Notes: a model not told the origin generated them from the letters alone. A stretch of DNA of 64,000 bases from an uncultured Phocaeicola sp. (GCA_948579315.1 CAPAOL010000001.1:62001-126000), one strand, 5' to 3'. Positions 36,155-45,599 are shown, counted from the first letter of the stretch. Made by a program: numbers and translations.

Positions 36155-39100
36155 CTATTCTTCTTTCACCGGCAACGCCACAATCTCCTGCAACACGCTG
36201 ACTGCCGTCTCCACATTAGTAACATTCTTAATCAACATACTCCGTCTGCCATTTTGCTCACGCAGATCACAGCGCCGGGTATACTTCATCATATAGTCTA
36301 TCACTTTACCGAAAGCCTTACTTTGATAGAACGGACTATCCGGATTGGAAACAAAGAACAAGGTCATTCGTCCGCCTTTCAGGAAAATCTTCTCTGCTCC
36401 CAAACGAGCTGACAAACGGCGTAAAGGAACAATGCGGAGTAGTTCTTCCGTTTCCCGGGGAACCGGACCGAAGCGGTCTTCCAAGCGAGAGCGGAAAGCC
36501 TCCACATCCTTATCCAATGTCAGTCCATCGAGTTCACGATAAAGCAACATACGTTCGCTGCTGCCGGTTACGTAGTTGGCAGGCAATAAAAGTTCGAGGT
36601 CACTTTCTACCTGACACTCCTCTACAAATTCTTCTCCACTAATTTGTCCTTCACCTTTTATTTCATCAGCATACAGTTCCGCAAATTCATCTGTTTTCAA
36701 TTCACGGACAGCTTCAGTCAGAATCTTCTGATATGTTTCATATCCTAAATCAGCAACAAAGCCACTTTGCTCGGCTCCAAGCAAATTTCCGGCTCCACGA
36801 ATGTCCAAATCCTGCATGGCAATATGAATACCACTTCCCAAATCACTAAAGTTTTCAATCGCTTGAAGACGTCGTCTTCCTTCGGTGGTCAAACTACTCA
36901 ACGGAGGAGCCAACAGATAACAGAATGCTTTCTTGTTACTACGCCCTACCCGTCCACGCATCTGGTGGAGATCACTCAAACCGAAGTTTTGCGCCTGATT
37001 AATAATGATGGTATTTGCATTCGGAATATCAATACCACTTTCGATGATTGTGGTTGCCAAGAGCACGTCATAGTCATAGTTGACAAAATCCAAAATAATT
37101 TTCTCCAGTTCTGCCGGTTCCATCTGCCCGTGTCCGATTGTTACACGGCAATCCGGAATATGACGCTCGATCATTGCTTTCAGTTCCGGCAAATTCGCAA
37201 TCCGGTTATTGACGAAAAAGACCTGCCCGTTGCGGCTCATCTCAAAGTTGATGGCATCCGTTATCACTTCTTCATTAAAAGTATGCACTTCGGTCTGAAT
37301 CGGATAGCGGTTGGGCGGCGGAGTGGAAATCACGCTCAAATCACGCGCGCCCATCAACGAGAATTGAAGGGTACGGGGAATCGGAGTAGCAGTCATTGTG
37401 AGTGTATCTACATTCACCTTCAACTGACGCAGCTTTTCTTTTACGGAAACTCCGAATTTCTGTTCTTCGTCAACAATCAGCAGTCCCAAGTCTTTAAACT
37501 GAACATCCTTGCCTAAGATACGGTGGGTACCTATCAAAATACCGACATCCCCATCCTTCAGTCCTTTCAATACAGCTTTGGTTTGTGCGGCAGTACGTGC
37601 GCGGCTTAAATATTCCACCCGGCATGGCAGTCCTTTCAGACGTTCGCGGAATGTTTGGAAATGCTGGTAAGCAAGCACCGTTGTCGGAACCAGAACGGCC
37701 ACTTGTTTATTATCGGCAACGGCTTTGAAAGCGGCACGGATCGCAACTTCTGTTTTTCCAAATCCTACATCTCCACAGACCAGGCGGTCCATCGGGCGGT
37801 CACTTTCCATATCCGCTTTGACATCAATCGTCGCCTTACTCTGATCCGGAGTATCTTCATAAATAAAGGATGCTTCCAACTCACGCTGCAAGAAACTATC
37901 GGGGCTATAAGAGAACCCTTTTTCCTGACGACGCTGCGAATACAATTTTATCAAATCGCGGGCAATATCCTTGATTTTACTCTTCGTACGTTCTTTCAGT
38001 TTTTCCCATGCCCCTGTACCTAATTTATTAAGTCGGGGAGCCTCTCCCTCCTTACCTTTGTATTTGGAAACTTTATGCAGTGAATGAATGGAAACGAACA
38101 CTACATCTTCATTCTGAAACACCAGCTTCAAAACCTCCTGCGTAGTATCACCATTCGGTATACGCACCAAACCGGAAAAACGCCCGATACCATGATCGGT
38201 ATGCACCACATAATCCCCCGGAGTAAACTGGTTCAGTTCTTTTAAGGACAGTGCCACTTTTCCCGAACGAGCTTTATCACTTTTCAGATTATATTTATGG
38301 AAACGGTCAAACAGCTGATGATCTGTGAAGATACAAAGCCGTAGTGTGTTATCTACAAACCCTTCGTGTATGGTACGCTCTACGGGAGTAAAATTAATCT
38401 GATCGCCCCGGTCTTCAAAAATAGCCTTGATACGATCTGTCTGCTTCATACTGTCACTACAGATATATAGCGAATAACCTTTTTCCAAATAATCTTTGAA
38501 GGAAGAAGCTACCAAATCGAAATTCTTATGAAAGATGGGTTGGGCAGATGTATTGAAAGTAACACTGGCATTCGGCGTTCCGGTTGGTTTGTTCCCAAAT
38601 TCCAACCGGCGGAAATCGAGTGCACGTGCAGTAAACTCGCTGCCGTCTATCAATTTTCCCTCCAATGTAATGCCTCCATTCTCTTCGGCTTCCTGGACAG
38701 CTATTGCCTGGGGAGTCAACGCCTCGTCATGCACCACCTGGATTCGTTCACGCAACCAAAGAAAATCGCGCATTGCCAAAGCTGTATCTTTCGGGATAAA
38801 ATCCAGAAAGGAAGTTGTCACGTCTCCCATCACTGCTAAATCGGGCACAATGGACACTCCACTTTTCTTCTCGCGGGATAATTGAGACTCCACTTCAAAG
38901 GTACGGATACTTTCTACTTCATCACCAAAGAAGTCGATACGATAAGGATATTCCGAAGCAAAAGAGAAAACGTCGATAATGCTGCCGCGAACGGCATATT
39001 GCCCCGGTTCATATACATAGTCTACGTATTCGAAACCATAACTATGCAACACATCCGTGATAAAAGCGGTGTCCACTTTCTCCCCAACATTCAGTTTCAG

Positions 39101-39529
39101 GGTTTTGTCGCTCAATTCCTTTCGGGACACCACTTTCTCCGCCAACGCATCCGGATACGTGACGATGCACAATCCTTCCTCTCCCTTTTGCAAGCGGCTC
39201 AATACTTCCGTACGCAGAATCTCATTCGCTGCGTCTTTTTGTCCATATTTAATAGAGCGACGGAAGGAAGACGGAAAAAACAGCACCTTTTCCGTGCCCA
39301 ATATCTGCGTCAAGTCATGATAAAAATAGCCGGCTTCTTCAAGGTCGCCCAAAATAAAGACAAACGGGCAGCCACCCTCTTGCACCAATACGGAAGAAAA
39401 AAGAGAAGCGGCGGACGCGCACAGTCCACCACAAAAGATAGTTTGAGCGGAAGTGTCCTTCAACAAGCGCTTCATTACTGCCATATTGGGGTGGGCGGCA
39501 TATTGCCGTTGCAATTCAATTATTGTCAT
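36155..39529 (-). CDS. mfd: Transcription-repair coupling factor Mfd
   Basis: 1124 residues, normal length. N-terminal UvrB-homology region, then the RNA polymerase interaction domain beginning around FTPGDYVVHTDHGIGRF, then the RecG-like translocase: GDVGFGKTEVAIRAAF (Walker A), VPTTVLAYQHF, DEEQKFGV (motif II), MTATPIPRTLQ and MRGRVGR. A C-terminal TRCF domain follows. Mfd removes stalled RNA polymerase and recruits UvrA to transcription-blocking lesions. A TACTTTTG -7 box lies upstream at 39560-39553. Confidence 0.97.
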   Translation of the reverse strand: MTIIELQRQYAAHPNMAVMKRLLKDTSAQTIFCGGLCASAASLFSSVLVQEGGCPFVFILGDLEEAGYFYHDLTQILGTEKVLFFPSSFRRSIKYGQKDAANEILRTEVLSRLQKGEEGLCIVTYPDALAEKVVSRKELSDKTLKLNVGEKVDTAFITDVLHSYGFEYVDYVYEPGQYAVRGSIIDVFSFASEYPYRIDFFGDEVESIRTFEVESQLSREKKSGVSIVPDLAVMGDVTTSFLDFIPKDTALAMRDFLWLRERIQVVHDEALTPQAIAVQEAEENGGITLEGKLIDGSEFTARALDFRRLEFGNKPTGTPNASVTFNTSAQPIFHKNFDLVASSFKDYLEKGYSLYICSDSMKQTDRIKAIFEDRGDQINFTPVERTIHEGFVDNTLRLCIFTDHQLFDRFHKYNLKSDKARSGKVALSLKELNQFTPGDYVVHTDHGIGRFSGLVRIPNGDTTQEVLKLVFQNEDVVFVSIHSLHKVSKYKGKEGEAPRLNKLGTGAWEKLKERTKSKIKDIARDLIKLYSQRRQEKGFSYSPDSFLQRELEASFIYEDTPDQSKATIDVKADMESDRPMDRLVCGDVGFGKTEVAIRAAFKAVADNKQVAVLVPTTVLAYQHFQTFRERLKGLPCRVEYLSRARTAAQTKAVLKGLKDGDVGILIGTHRILGKDVQFKDLGLLIVDEEQKFGVSVKEKLRQLKVNVDTLTMTATPIPRTLQFSLMGARDLSVISTPPPNRYPIQTEVHTFNEEVITDAINFEMSRNGQVFFVNNRIANLPELKAMIERHIPDCRVTIGHGQMEPAELEKIILDFVNYDYDVLLATTIIESGIDIPNANTIIINQAQNFGLSDLHQMRGRVGRSNKKAFCYLLAPPLSSLTTEGRRRLQAIENFSDLGSGIHIAMQDLDIRGAGNLLGAEQSGFVADLGYETYQKILTEAVRELKTDEFAELYADEIKGEGQISGEEFVEECQVESDLELLLPANYVTGSSERMLLYRELDGLTLDKDVEAFRSRLEDRFGPVPRETEELLRIVPLRRLSARLGAEKIFLKGGRMTLFFVSNPDSPFYQSKAFGKVIDYMMKYTRRCDLREQNGRRSMLIKNVTNVETAVSVLQEIVALPVKEE

Positions 39530-39552
39530 ACCTCATTCAAAAAATTACGCGC

Positions 39553-39560
39553 AAAAGTAC
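39553..39560 (-). promoter_or_regulatory. -7 box of mfd
   Basis: TACTTTTG on the minus strand, 23 bp before the mfd ATG at 39529. Confidence 0.6.
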
Positions 39561-39611
39561 AAAAAAAATCCAAACCGTTTCTCCATCCTGTCACTCTAAC
39601 GTCTCCATTCG

Positions 39612-40823
39612 TCACTTTGCATTGAATCTGAAGCCAAGTCCCAACATCAAGTTGTTGGGGTATCTGAAGTCATACAATTGATAGCCGGTATGTATAAAAA
39701 CATTCTTTGTCAAGGTTGTTTTCAGCACAAAGGTCTGATAGAAAGCGTTTGTATCGGCACCTTGGCAGAAGAAATTCTTGCCAATGCCCAAGTTGATGGA
39801 GAAAATGGGCATCACGATTTCCGCACGCGCCGAGAGTCCTGCCGAAAACTGTTCCTTGAAAGCGGGACGATAGAATTTCACCTCTTCAGGATTGGAAGGG
39901 ATATACTCGTTGGCTATGTGCTTCATGATGTTGGCGCTTTCATCGTATTGCAAATCCAAGGACACGCCCGCCCGGAAATATTTGTTGAAGTTGTAAAGAG
40001 GATTGAAATTGAGTCCGATGATACCAAAAGAGCCCGGCACCATCAGCGGGTTCGCACCTTCGGGCCAAATGCCTTTCTTCCGTGTGGCACCGTAAACGAC
40101 AAGGTCGTAACTTACGAATTTTCTGAAAGGCGTCCGGAGCTGCCGTCCGACAGAAAGCGTGCGATGGGGCTCTTCACGGTCGCCCAAGAAGTGAGTGACG
40201 CCTACCGATGCTCCCAAGGTGTTGACTCCCGAGTTCGGATAACGGGTGTTTCCGTTTGAATAGTGTGACATTCCTACACCGGCACGCAGATGGGTGTGTG
40301 ATGAAATCCGCCAGTTGAGCAGAAAACCCAGATTGATGTAGGCATTGATTTTCGACCCCACTACCTCGTTATGCGGATTGTCGAGCTTATCAAACTTCTT
40401 CCATCCGAACGACGCGCCGAAATTCCATTCGTAGTCGAACGACAGACGGGAAGTAATGTCGGCAATCTTTGATGTCTGAAAGACGTAGACAGCAAGCGGA
40501 TTGCCCACTTCGGCAGTATTATGGAATGTGTTATAAGCCACGCCGATACCCTGTACGGCATACGGATATCTCCTACCCGTTTCCGTATCGGGCGAGAACT
40601 TGAAGCCATACTTCAGATGTCCCGAAAGAGTGGAATTGATGCTGTTTCCCGTACGATTGACGCCTCTAAAGAAATCGTGTGTAGGAAAAACGTACGCCGG
40701 ACGGAAATCGACACTAAGCGCATGTATCACCTTCCGTGAAACGGTGTCGGCTTCGGACGCGGAAAGCGAAGCGACCGATAAGGCTGCCGAAAGCACAAGC
40801 GGAAATATTCGGAACTTAATCAT
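39612..40823 (-). CDS. PagL-like acyloxyacyl hydrolase family outer membrane protein
   Basis: 403 residues with a signal peptide (SVASLSASEA). Alternating beta-strands suggest a barrel. Residues around GVGMSHYSNGNTRYPNSGVN match the His-Ser motif of lipid A 3-O-deacylases (PagL), and the N-terminal ALSVDFRPAYVFPTHDFF resembles the Bacteroidetes acyloxyacyl hydrolase group. Longer than enterobacterial PagL. It may trim lipid A or another surface lipid. Its start overlaps the end of the upstream lipoprotein gene by 8 bp. Confidence 0.75.
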   Translation of the reverse strand: MIKFRIFPLVLSAALSVASLSASEADTVSRKVIHALSVDFRPAYVFPTHDFFRGVNRTGNSINSTLSGHLKYGFKFSPDTETGRRYPYAVQGIGVAYNTFHNTAEVGNPLAVYVFQTSKIADITSRLSFDYEWNFGASFGWKKFDKLDNPHNEVVGSKINAYINLGFLLNWRISSHTHLRAGVGMSHYSNGNTRYPNSGVNTLGASVGVTHFLGDREEPHRTLSVGRQLRTPFRKFVSYDLVVYGATRKKGIWPEGANPLMVPGSFGIIGLNFNPLYNFNKYFRAGVSLDLQYDESANIMKHIANEYIPSNPEEVKFYRPAFKEQFSAGLSARAEIVMPIFSINLGIGKNFFCQGADTNAFYQTFVLKTTLTKNVFIHTGYQLYDFRYPNNLMLGLGFRFNAK

Positions 40824-41790
40824 ATTGTTCTGACTCCATCTTTTCCTTGAAAATTAAATAATTTATATAGCTCTGACTGTAAAGAAAAGCACTGAATTCG
40901 CGCTTGCCACCCGTTATCGGATTGGACGCATATACCTTGAGAGGGACTTCATACCGTTCAAGGTAATTGTAGACAACCACCTTCCTCTTATCATGCGCAT
41001 CTATTTTCACCTCTACTGCCTTATCCTTATCCACATCTGCCGCTATGTATTGCTGTTTGATGCCAAAAGGTATTTTCGTATTCCCAAGTACGGGCTTCTC
41101 TTGATTGATTATATCCGGAATGACTATCGCGGGCAGATTGTCTCCAAAAAGCAGACTGTATTTTTCTTCCTCCCAGTTGCCACCATGGCTGTAAGGCCAG
41201 AAACGCAACTCCCGACGGGTGTTTCGGTAAGGATATACGGTTATGGTGGTAGGAGCATCCGCAAGTGTATTGTCTACAACGATACTTTCCATCTCGTCTA
41301 TCATGCCATATTCGAAGAGGTAGAACTGTTCCCAATCGTACACTACGCTGTCTACCCGATACTTCGAGGTGGGCGCAAGTCTCACCCTGATATCTTCCAT
41401 CTTATAAGCATTGCCTGTCAGGATACCTATATTCAGCGCTTGATTGTAAAGGTTCTCGCTGTACGAAACCTTCAACTTGTTGCCACTGCTTTTTTCGATG
41501 CGGAAATCCACATACTCGTTCTTACAGTGCACCACTCCCAATTCTTTTTCTTTAAGAGGCAGAAAAGTTTCCTTCCCGTCCGATGTATACGCCTTGAACT
41601 CGCCCGTCCATCCTTCAATGTTTTCAATCCCCCAATTGTCAGAAGTGAAAGTAATCTCTGCCGTCCGGTTGTCCTCCGACATCAGAACGGTTGCCGCACC
41701 GTGTGGCAGATAATCGTCCACAAAGACATCGCCATTGCATGCGGCAAGGACAAGTCCGATTAAAGCGATATATATGGTCTCACATTTCAT
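40816..41790 (-). CDS. Lipoprotein of unknown function, coupled to the PagL-like gene
   Basis: 324 residues. Lipoprotein signal ending LAAC. Mostly beta, with no recognised domain. It contains two neighbouring Ig-like stretches (AEITFTSDNWGIENIEGWTGEF, TTITVYPYRNTRRELRFWPYS), reminiscent of BACON-type domains but not assigned. It overlaps the PagL-like gene by 8 bp, so both products are probably made together at the outer membrane. Confidence 0.7.
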   Translation of the reverse strand: MKCETIYIALIGLVLAACNGDVFVDDYLPHGAATVLMSEDNRTAEITFTSDNWGIENIEGWTGEFKAYTSDGKETFLPLKEKELGVVHCKNEYVDFRIEKSSGNKLKVSYSENLYNQALNIGILTGNAYKMEDIRVRLAPTSKYRVDSVVYDWEQFYLFEYGMIDEMESIVVDNTLADAPTTITVYPYRNTRRELRFWPYSHGGNWEEEKYSLLFGDNLPAIVIPDIINQEKPVLGNTKIPFGIKQQYIAADVDKDKAVEVKIDAHDKRKVVVYNYLERYEVPLKVYASNPITGGKREFSAFLYSQSYINYLIFKEKMESEQYD

Positions 41791-41823
41791 GCTGTCAAAC
41801 AGTCAATCAATCATTAACAGTTT

Positions 41824-41831
41824 CAAAAGTA
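41824..41831 (-). promoter_or_regulatory. -7 box of the lipoprotein/PagL-like operon
   Basis: TACTTTTG on the minus strand, 33 bp before the ATG at 41790. Confidence 0.6.
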
Positions 41832-41938
41832 CGGTATTTTTTCACATTTATCATTCTGCAAGAAATTATTTATCCTGTTTTAACATACAAGATGTCTCAT
41901 AACCACTCGTCGGCAACCGCTTGTTGACACATCAGGTA

Positions 41939-42223
41939 TTAATAGAAAAGTTGCCGTCTGTTAATAGTAAACTTCCGATTTATCCGTAGTGAAATTCCGA
42001 TTTACTGCCATCAAACTATAAACAAAGCTTTCATTTATAAAAACACAAGCTTCGTTTTTATAATCAAAGTAGGCGTTTATAAAAACAAAGGTTGCGTTTA
42101 TAGTTGACAGTTGCCCGTCGGAAAGTCTGATAACGGCAACGAAGAAGCTTACTATTAATAAGGAAGAAGTTTTCCGTTAATACTTACGGGCACATCCATT
42201 AATACCTTAAACACCATTGTGCG
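41939..42223. repeat. Degenerate 22-bp-period repeat tract in a divergent intergenic gap
   Basis: The gap 41791-42319 (529 bp) holds no gene. Within it, TTAATAG recurs at 41939 and 41961, TTCCGATTTA at 41973 and 41995, and TTAATA at 42155, 42177 and 42199, each step exactly 22 bp. Between them lie four looser units of about 19-23 bp (AAACAAAGCTT/TTTATAA words, 42020-42103). They include a perfect 10-bp hairpin, TTATAAAAAC with GTTTTTATAA (42035-42063). An open frame on the minus strand from 42856 crosses the tract but is antisense to a real gene. Confidence 0.65.
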
Positions 42224-42288
42224 GCACATACGGACGTGCCTCCACGTTAAATAATCCTTAGTTCTATCCATAACTAAAGGAAAAAAGC

Positions 42289-42296
42289 TACTTTTG
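42289..42296 (+). promoter_or_regulatory. -7 box of the GT2/pyrC operon
   Basis: TACTTTTG, 23 bp before the ATG at 42320. Confidence 0.6.
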
Positions 42297-42319
42297 TTTC
42301 TAAATTTTATACTATTTAT

Positions 42320-43063
42320 ATGCAGACATCGGACAGCATCGTAATTATCCCTACCTACAACGAACGGGAGAACATAGAAAATATCATCCGAGCCGTTTTC
42401 GGACTCACCAAGACATTCCATATCCTGGTCATAGAAGACGGCTCTCCGGACGGAACGGCAGCCATCGTAAAAACCTTGCAACAAGAATTTCCCGAACGGC
42501 TTTTCATGATTGAGCGCAAAGGGAAACTTGGATTGGGCACTGCCTATATCACCGGTTTCAAATGGGCACTGGAACATGCCTACGAGTACATCTTCGAAAT
42601 GGATGCCGACTTCAGCCATAATCCGAACGATTTGCCCCGTTTGTATCAGGCTTGTTCGGAACAGGGTGGAGATGTATCCATCGGTTCCCGATACATCAGC
42701 GGAGTGAACGTAGTGAACTGGCCGATGGGACGGGTGTTGATGTCGTATTTTGCCTCCAAGTATGTGAGACTTATCACGGGGATTCCCGTACACGACACCA
42801 CCGCCGGATTCGTCTGTTACCGTCGTCAGGTATTGGAAACAATCGATTTGGACCATATCCGCTTCAAAGGATATGCATTTCAGATTGAAATGAAGTTCAC
42901 CGCTTACAAATGCGGATTCAAAATCATTGAAGTTCCCGTAATCTTTATCAATCGCGAATTAGGCACTTCCAAGATGAATAGCAGCATCTTTGGAGAGGCC
43001 ATATTTGGTGTGATTAAATTAAAAGTAAATAGTTGGTTCCATAAATTCCCGCAAAAGTCATGA
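42320..43063 (+). CDS. Polyprenyl-monophosphomannose synthase-type glycosyltransferase (GT2, DPM1-like)
   Basis: 247 residues. Single GT2 domain of the dolichyl-phosphate mannosyltransferase type: IPTYNERENIENII, VIEDGSPDGTAAIV, GKLGLGTAYITGFKWAL, EMDADFSHNPNDLP (DxD-type metal site) and GSRYISGVNVVNWPMGR. There are no C-terminal membrane helices, as in soluble DPM1 forms. It would charge a polyprenyl phosphate with mannose (or a related hexose) for protein O-glycosylation or cell-surface glycans. It overlaps pyrC by 4 bp (ATGA). Confidence 0.92.
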   Translation: MQTSDSIVIIPTYNERENIENIIRAVFGLTKTFHILVIEDGSPDGTAAIVKTLQQEFPERLFMIERKGKLGLGTAYITGFKWALEHAYEYIFEMDADFSHNPNDLPRLYQACSEQGGDVSIGSRYISGVNVVNWPMGRVLMSYFASKYVRLITGIPVHDTTAGFVCYRRQVLETIDLDHIRFKGYAFQIEMKFTAYKCGFKIIEVPVIFINRELGTSKMNSSIFGEAIFGVIKLKVNSWFHKFPQKS

Positions 43064-44400
43064 AACGTACACTGATTCAAAATGCCGTTATTGTTAACGA
43101 AGGAAGAAAAGTACTGGGGTCAGTAGTCATTGAAAATGAAAAGATAGCCGAAATACTGGTGGGTGAAGAAAAAGCAGCTTCCCCTTGTGACGAAGTCATT
43201 GATGCAAGCGGGTGTTATCTCCTGCCGGGTGTCATCGACGAACATGTTCATTTCCGTGATCCCGGACTGACTCATAAAGCAGATATTACCACAGAAAGCC
43301 ACGCCGCTGCAGCAGGAGGGGTCACTTCCATCATGGACATGCCCAATACAAACCCGCAGACTACGACGCTGGAGGCTTTGGAAGAGAAATTCACCCTACT
43401 AGGTGAGAAATCAGCAGTCAACTATTCCTGCTATTTCGGAGCAACAAACACTAACTATACCCAGTTTGCACAACTGGATAAACACCGTGTTTGTGGCGTG
43501 AAGTTATTTATGGGTTCAAGCACCGGCAATATGCTGGTAGACCGGATGGCCAGCTTGCGTAATATATTCGGCGGAACCGATCTGCTTATCGCCGCCCATT
43601 GCGAAGACCAGGGAATTATCAAAGAAAATACGGATAAATATAAGAAAGAATACGGAGACGATGTACCTCTGGCTCTTCATCCGCTTCTCCGTTCGGAAGA
43701 GGCTTGCTATCGTTCGTCCGAACTGGCTGTGCAACTGGCAAGGGAAACAAACGCCCGCCTGCACATCATGCATATTTCCACCGCTAAAGAGTTGAGTCTG
43801 TTTTCCAACGCTCCTCTGGCACAAAAAAGAATTACGGCAGAAGCCTGCGTCTCCCATCTACTCTTTACGGAAGAAGATTATCAGACATTGGGTGCCCGCA
43901 TTAAATGTAACCCTGCCATCAAGACTGCACAAGACCGGAAAGCCTTGCAAGAGGCTGTCAACAGTGGTCTGATTGATGCCATCGCAACCGATCATGCCCC
44001 ACACTTGCTTAGTGAAAAAGAAGGCGGTGCATTAAAGGCAATGTCCGGAATGCCGATGATTCAGTTCTCGCTAGTCAGCATGTTGGAGTTAGCAGCTAAA
44101 GGAGTGTTTACCATTGAGAAAGTGGTAGAAAAAATGGCTCATGCTCCCGCACAGATGTATGAAATACCAAACAGGGGATTCATCCGCAAAGGCTATCAGG
44201 CTGACCTGGTATTGGTACGTCCCGACTCCGAATGGACCGTTACCACAGACTGCATCTTAAGTAAATGCAAATGGAGCCCGCTGGAAGGCCATACATTCAA
44301 TTGGAAAGTAGAGAAAACATTTATAAACGGACATTTGCTATATAGCAACGGAGAAATAGATGAGACTTATCGCGGACAAGAATTGTTCTTCGAACGATAA
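43060..44400 (+). CDS. pyrC: Dihydroorotase
   Basis: 446 residues, class I/AllB-like amidohydrolase. Zinc motif DEHVHFRDPG near residue 60, GVKLFMGSSTGNM (metal-bridging Lys region), AAHCEDQ, HIMHISTAKE, and CNPAIKTAQDR with ATDHAPH (catalytic Asp). It converts carbamoyl-aspartate to dihydroorotate in pyrimidine synthesis. The 4-bp overlap with the GT2 gene indicates one transcript. Complete. Confidence 0.93.
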   Translation: MKRTLIQNAVIVNEGRKVLGSVVIENEKIAEILVGEEKAASPCDEVIDASGCYLLPGVIDEHVHFRDPGLTHKADITTESHAAAAGGVTSIMDMPNTNPQTTTLEALEEKFTLLGEKSAVNYSCYFGATNTNYTQFAQLDKHRVCGVKLFMGSSTGNMLVDRMASLRNIFGGTDLLIAAHCEDQGIIKENTDKYKKEYGDDVPLALHPLLRSEEACYRSSELAVQLARETNARLHIMHISTAKELSLFSNAPLAQKRITAEACVSHLLFTEEDYQTLGARIKCNPAIKTAQDRKALQEAVNSGLIDAIATDHAPHLLSEKEGGALKAMSGMPMIQFSLVSMLELAAKGVFTIEKVVEKMAHAPAQMYEIPNRGFIRKGYQADLVLVRPDSEWTVTTDCILSKCKWSPLEGHTFNWKVEKTFINGHLLYSNGEIDETYRGQELFFER

Positions 44401-44414
44401 ATGATAATTTATTT

Positions 44415-44667
44415 TTCACCACAGAGGACACGGAGGACACAGAGTTCTTCTCTCTCTTTCCGTAAGTAAAACAGAGCGATAAATAACGTCAGTTCGATAT
44501 AACTTCGTCCGCATGGTTTCCCCTCCCTTCGGGAAGGAGGAGAATAGGAATAGTACAAGCTTATATCGAACTGACGTCAAATACGATTCTAAATACGTAA
44601 GACTCTGTGTTACTCTATAGTAAAAAAAATAGTAAACCTCTGTGTCCTCCGTGTCCTCTGTGGTGAA
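44415..44667. repeat. Perfect 30-bp inverted repeat (CACAGAGGA family) enclosing another element
   Basis: Arms at 44415-44444 and 44638-44667 are exact complements (TTCACCACAGAGGACACGGA... and partner). The 193 bp between them contain the terminal-inverted-repeat element at 44486-44577. The family is the same as at 29526-29625. The repeats occupy nearly all of the 296-bp gap between pyrC and the MetH-activation gene; no promoter was seen there. Confidence 0.9.
44486..44577. mobile_element. Short MITE-like element with 17-bp perfect terminal inverted repeats
   Basis: 92 bp bounded by ACGTCAGTTCGATATAA and its exact complement. The centre has the palindrome CCTCCCTTCGGGAAGGAGG. It has no coding capacity. 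It is related to the larger element at 58787-58999 and the solo end at 51891-51908. Confidence 0.65.
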
Positions 44668-44696
44668 ATTGAAATTCCCATTTAATTGTATAAATT

Positions 44697-45599
44697 ATGA
44701 TTCTATCTTATAAAATACACACAGTTACCCCTTACATCAACTGGATTTACTTTTTCCACGCATGGGGTTTCCAGCCACGTTTCGCAGCCATCGCCAACAT
44801 TCACGGATGTGACGCCTGCCGTGCTTCGTGGCTAACAACTTTTCCGGAAGAAGAACGTAATAAAGCCTCCGAAGCAATGCAGCTATTTAAAGAAGCCAAC
44901 CGGATGCTTGATCTGCTCGACCGGGATTATGAGGTAAAAACTCTATTCAAGCTCTGCAAAGCAAATTCTGACGGAGATAACCTGATTATTGAGAAAGAAA
45001 AAGACCAATTCATCACCTTTCCTTTACTGCGTCAGCAGACGCCCAAAAGAGATGGAAGTCCTTTCCTTTGTCTAAGCGACTTTATCCGTCCTCTTTCTTC
45101 CGGCATCCCCGACACCATCGGTGCTTTTGCTTCTTCTATTGATGCGGACATGGAAGGACTGTATGAACAGGATCCATATAAACACTTACTTGTCCAAACC
45201 CTCTCCGACCGACTGGCAGAAGCTGCAACAGAAAAGATGCATGAGTATGTACGAAAAGAAGCATGGGGATATGCCAAAGAAGAAAATCTGGGCATAGCGG
45301 ATTTATTGGTCGAGAAATATCAAGGTATTCGCCCTGCCGTCGGCTACCCGTCTTTACCGGATCAGTCTGTCAACTTCTTGTTGGATGAACTGCTGGACAT
45401 GAAACAGATAGGTATTTCATTGACTGAAAACGGAGCCATGTATCCGCACGCTTCTGTTTGCGGACTTATGTTTTCACATCCGGCTTCCGAATATTTCTCT
45501 GTAGGAAAGATTGGAGAAGACCAACTCGAAGATTATACCCGCCGCCGGGGAAAAAGCATCGAAGAAATGCGCAAGTTTCTGGCAGCGAATCTTCAATAA
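44697..45599 (+). CDS. Stand-alone methionine synthase (MetH) activation domain protein
   Basis: 300 residues. The C-terminal half carries the MetH reactivation-domain signature: GIRPAVGYPSLPDQS, GISLTENGAMYPHASVCGLMFSHPASEYFSVGKI and EDYTRRRG, matching RxxxGYPxxPDH and TExxAMxPxxSVSGxxxxHPxAxYFxVG of PF02965. The N-terminal half has WGFQPRFAAIANIHGCDACRASWL, as also found N-terminal to this domain (YFxxWG). In MetH this domain binds SAM and flavodoxin to re-methylate oxidised cobalamin. Here it is a separate polypeptide that presumably serves a MetH lacking it elsewhere. Confidence 0.85.
   Translation: MILSYKIHTVTPYINWIYFFHAWGFQPRFAAIANIHGCDACRASWLTTFPEEERNKASEAMQLFKEANRMLDLLDRDYEVKTLFKLCKANSDGDNLIIEKEKDQFITFPLLRQQTPKRDGSPFLCLSDFIRPLSSGIPDTIGAFASSIDADMEGLYEQDPYKHLLVQTLSDRLAEAATEKMHEYVRKEAWGYAKEENLGIADLLVEKYQGIRPAVGYPSLPDQSVNFLLDELLDMKQIGISLTENGAMYPHASVCGLMFSHPASEYFSVGKIGEDQLEDYTRRRGKSIEEMRKFLAANLQ

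Noticed and set aside
36767..37516. 249-codon open frame on the + strand
   Set aside because: It is antisense to mfd; composition follows mfd codon structure and no domain is visible. The same applies to the frame at 38882-39625.
40993..41763. 256-codon open frame on the + strand
   Set aside because: Antisense to the lipoprotein gene 40816-41790, which has a signal peptide, promoter and coupled neighbour; the + frame has none.
42155..42856. 233-codon open frame on the minus strand
   Set aside because: It is antisense to the GT2 gene and extends into the 22-bp repeat tract; no start signals or domain.
44401..44696. Cobalamin riboswitch before the MetH-activation gene
   Set aside because: The gap is almost wholly explained by two nested inverted repeats; no B12-box-like word was seen.
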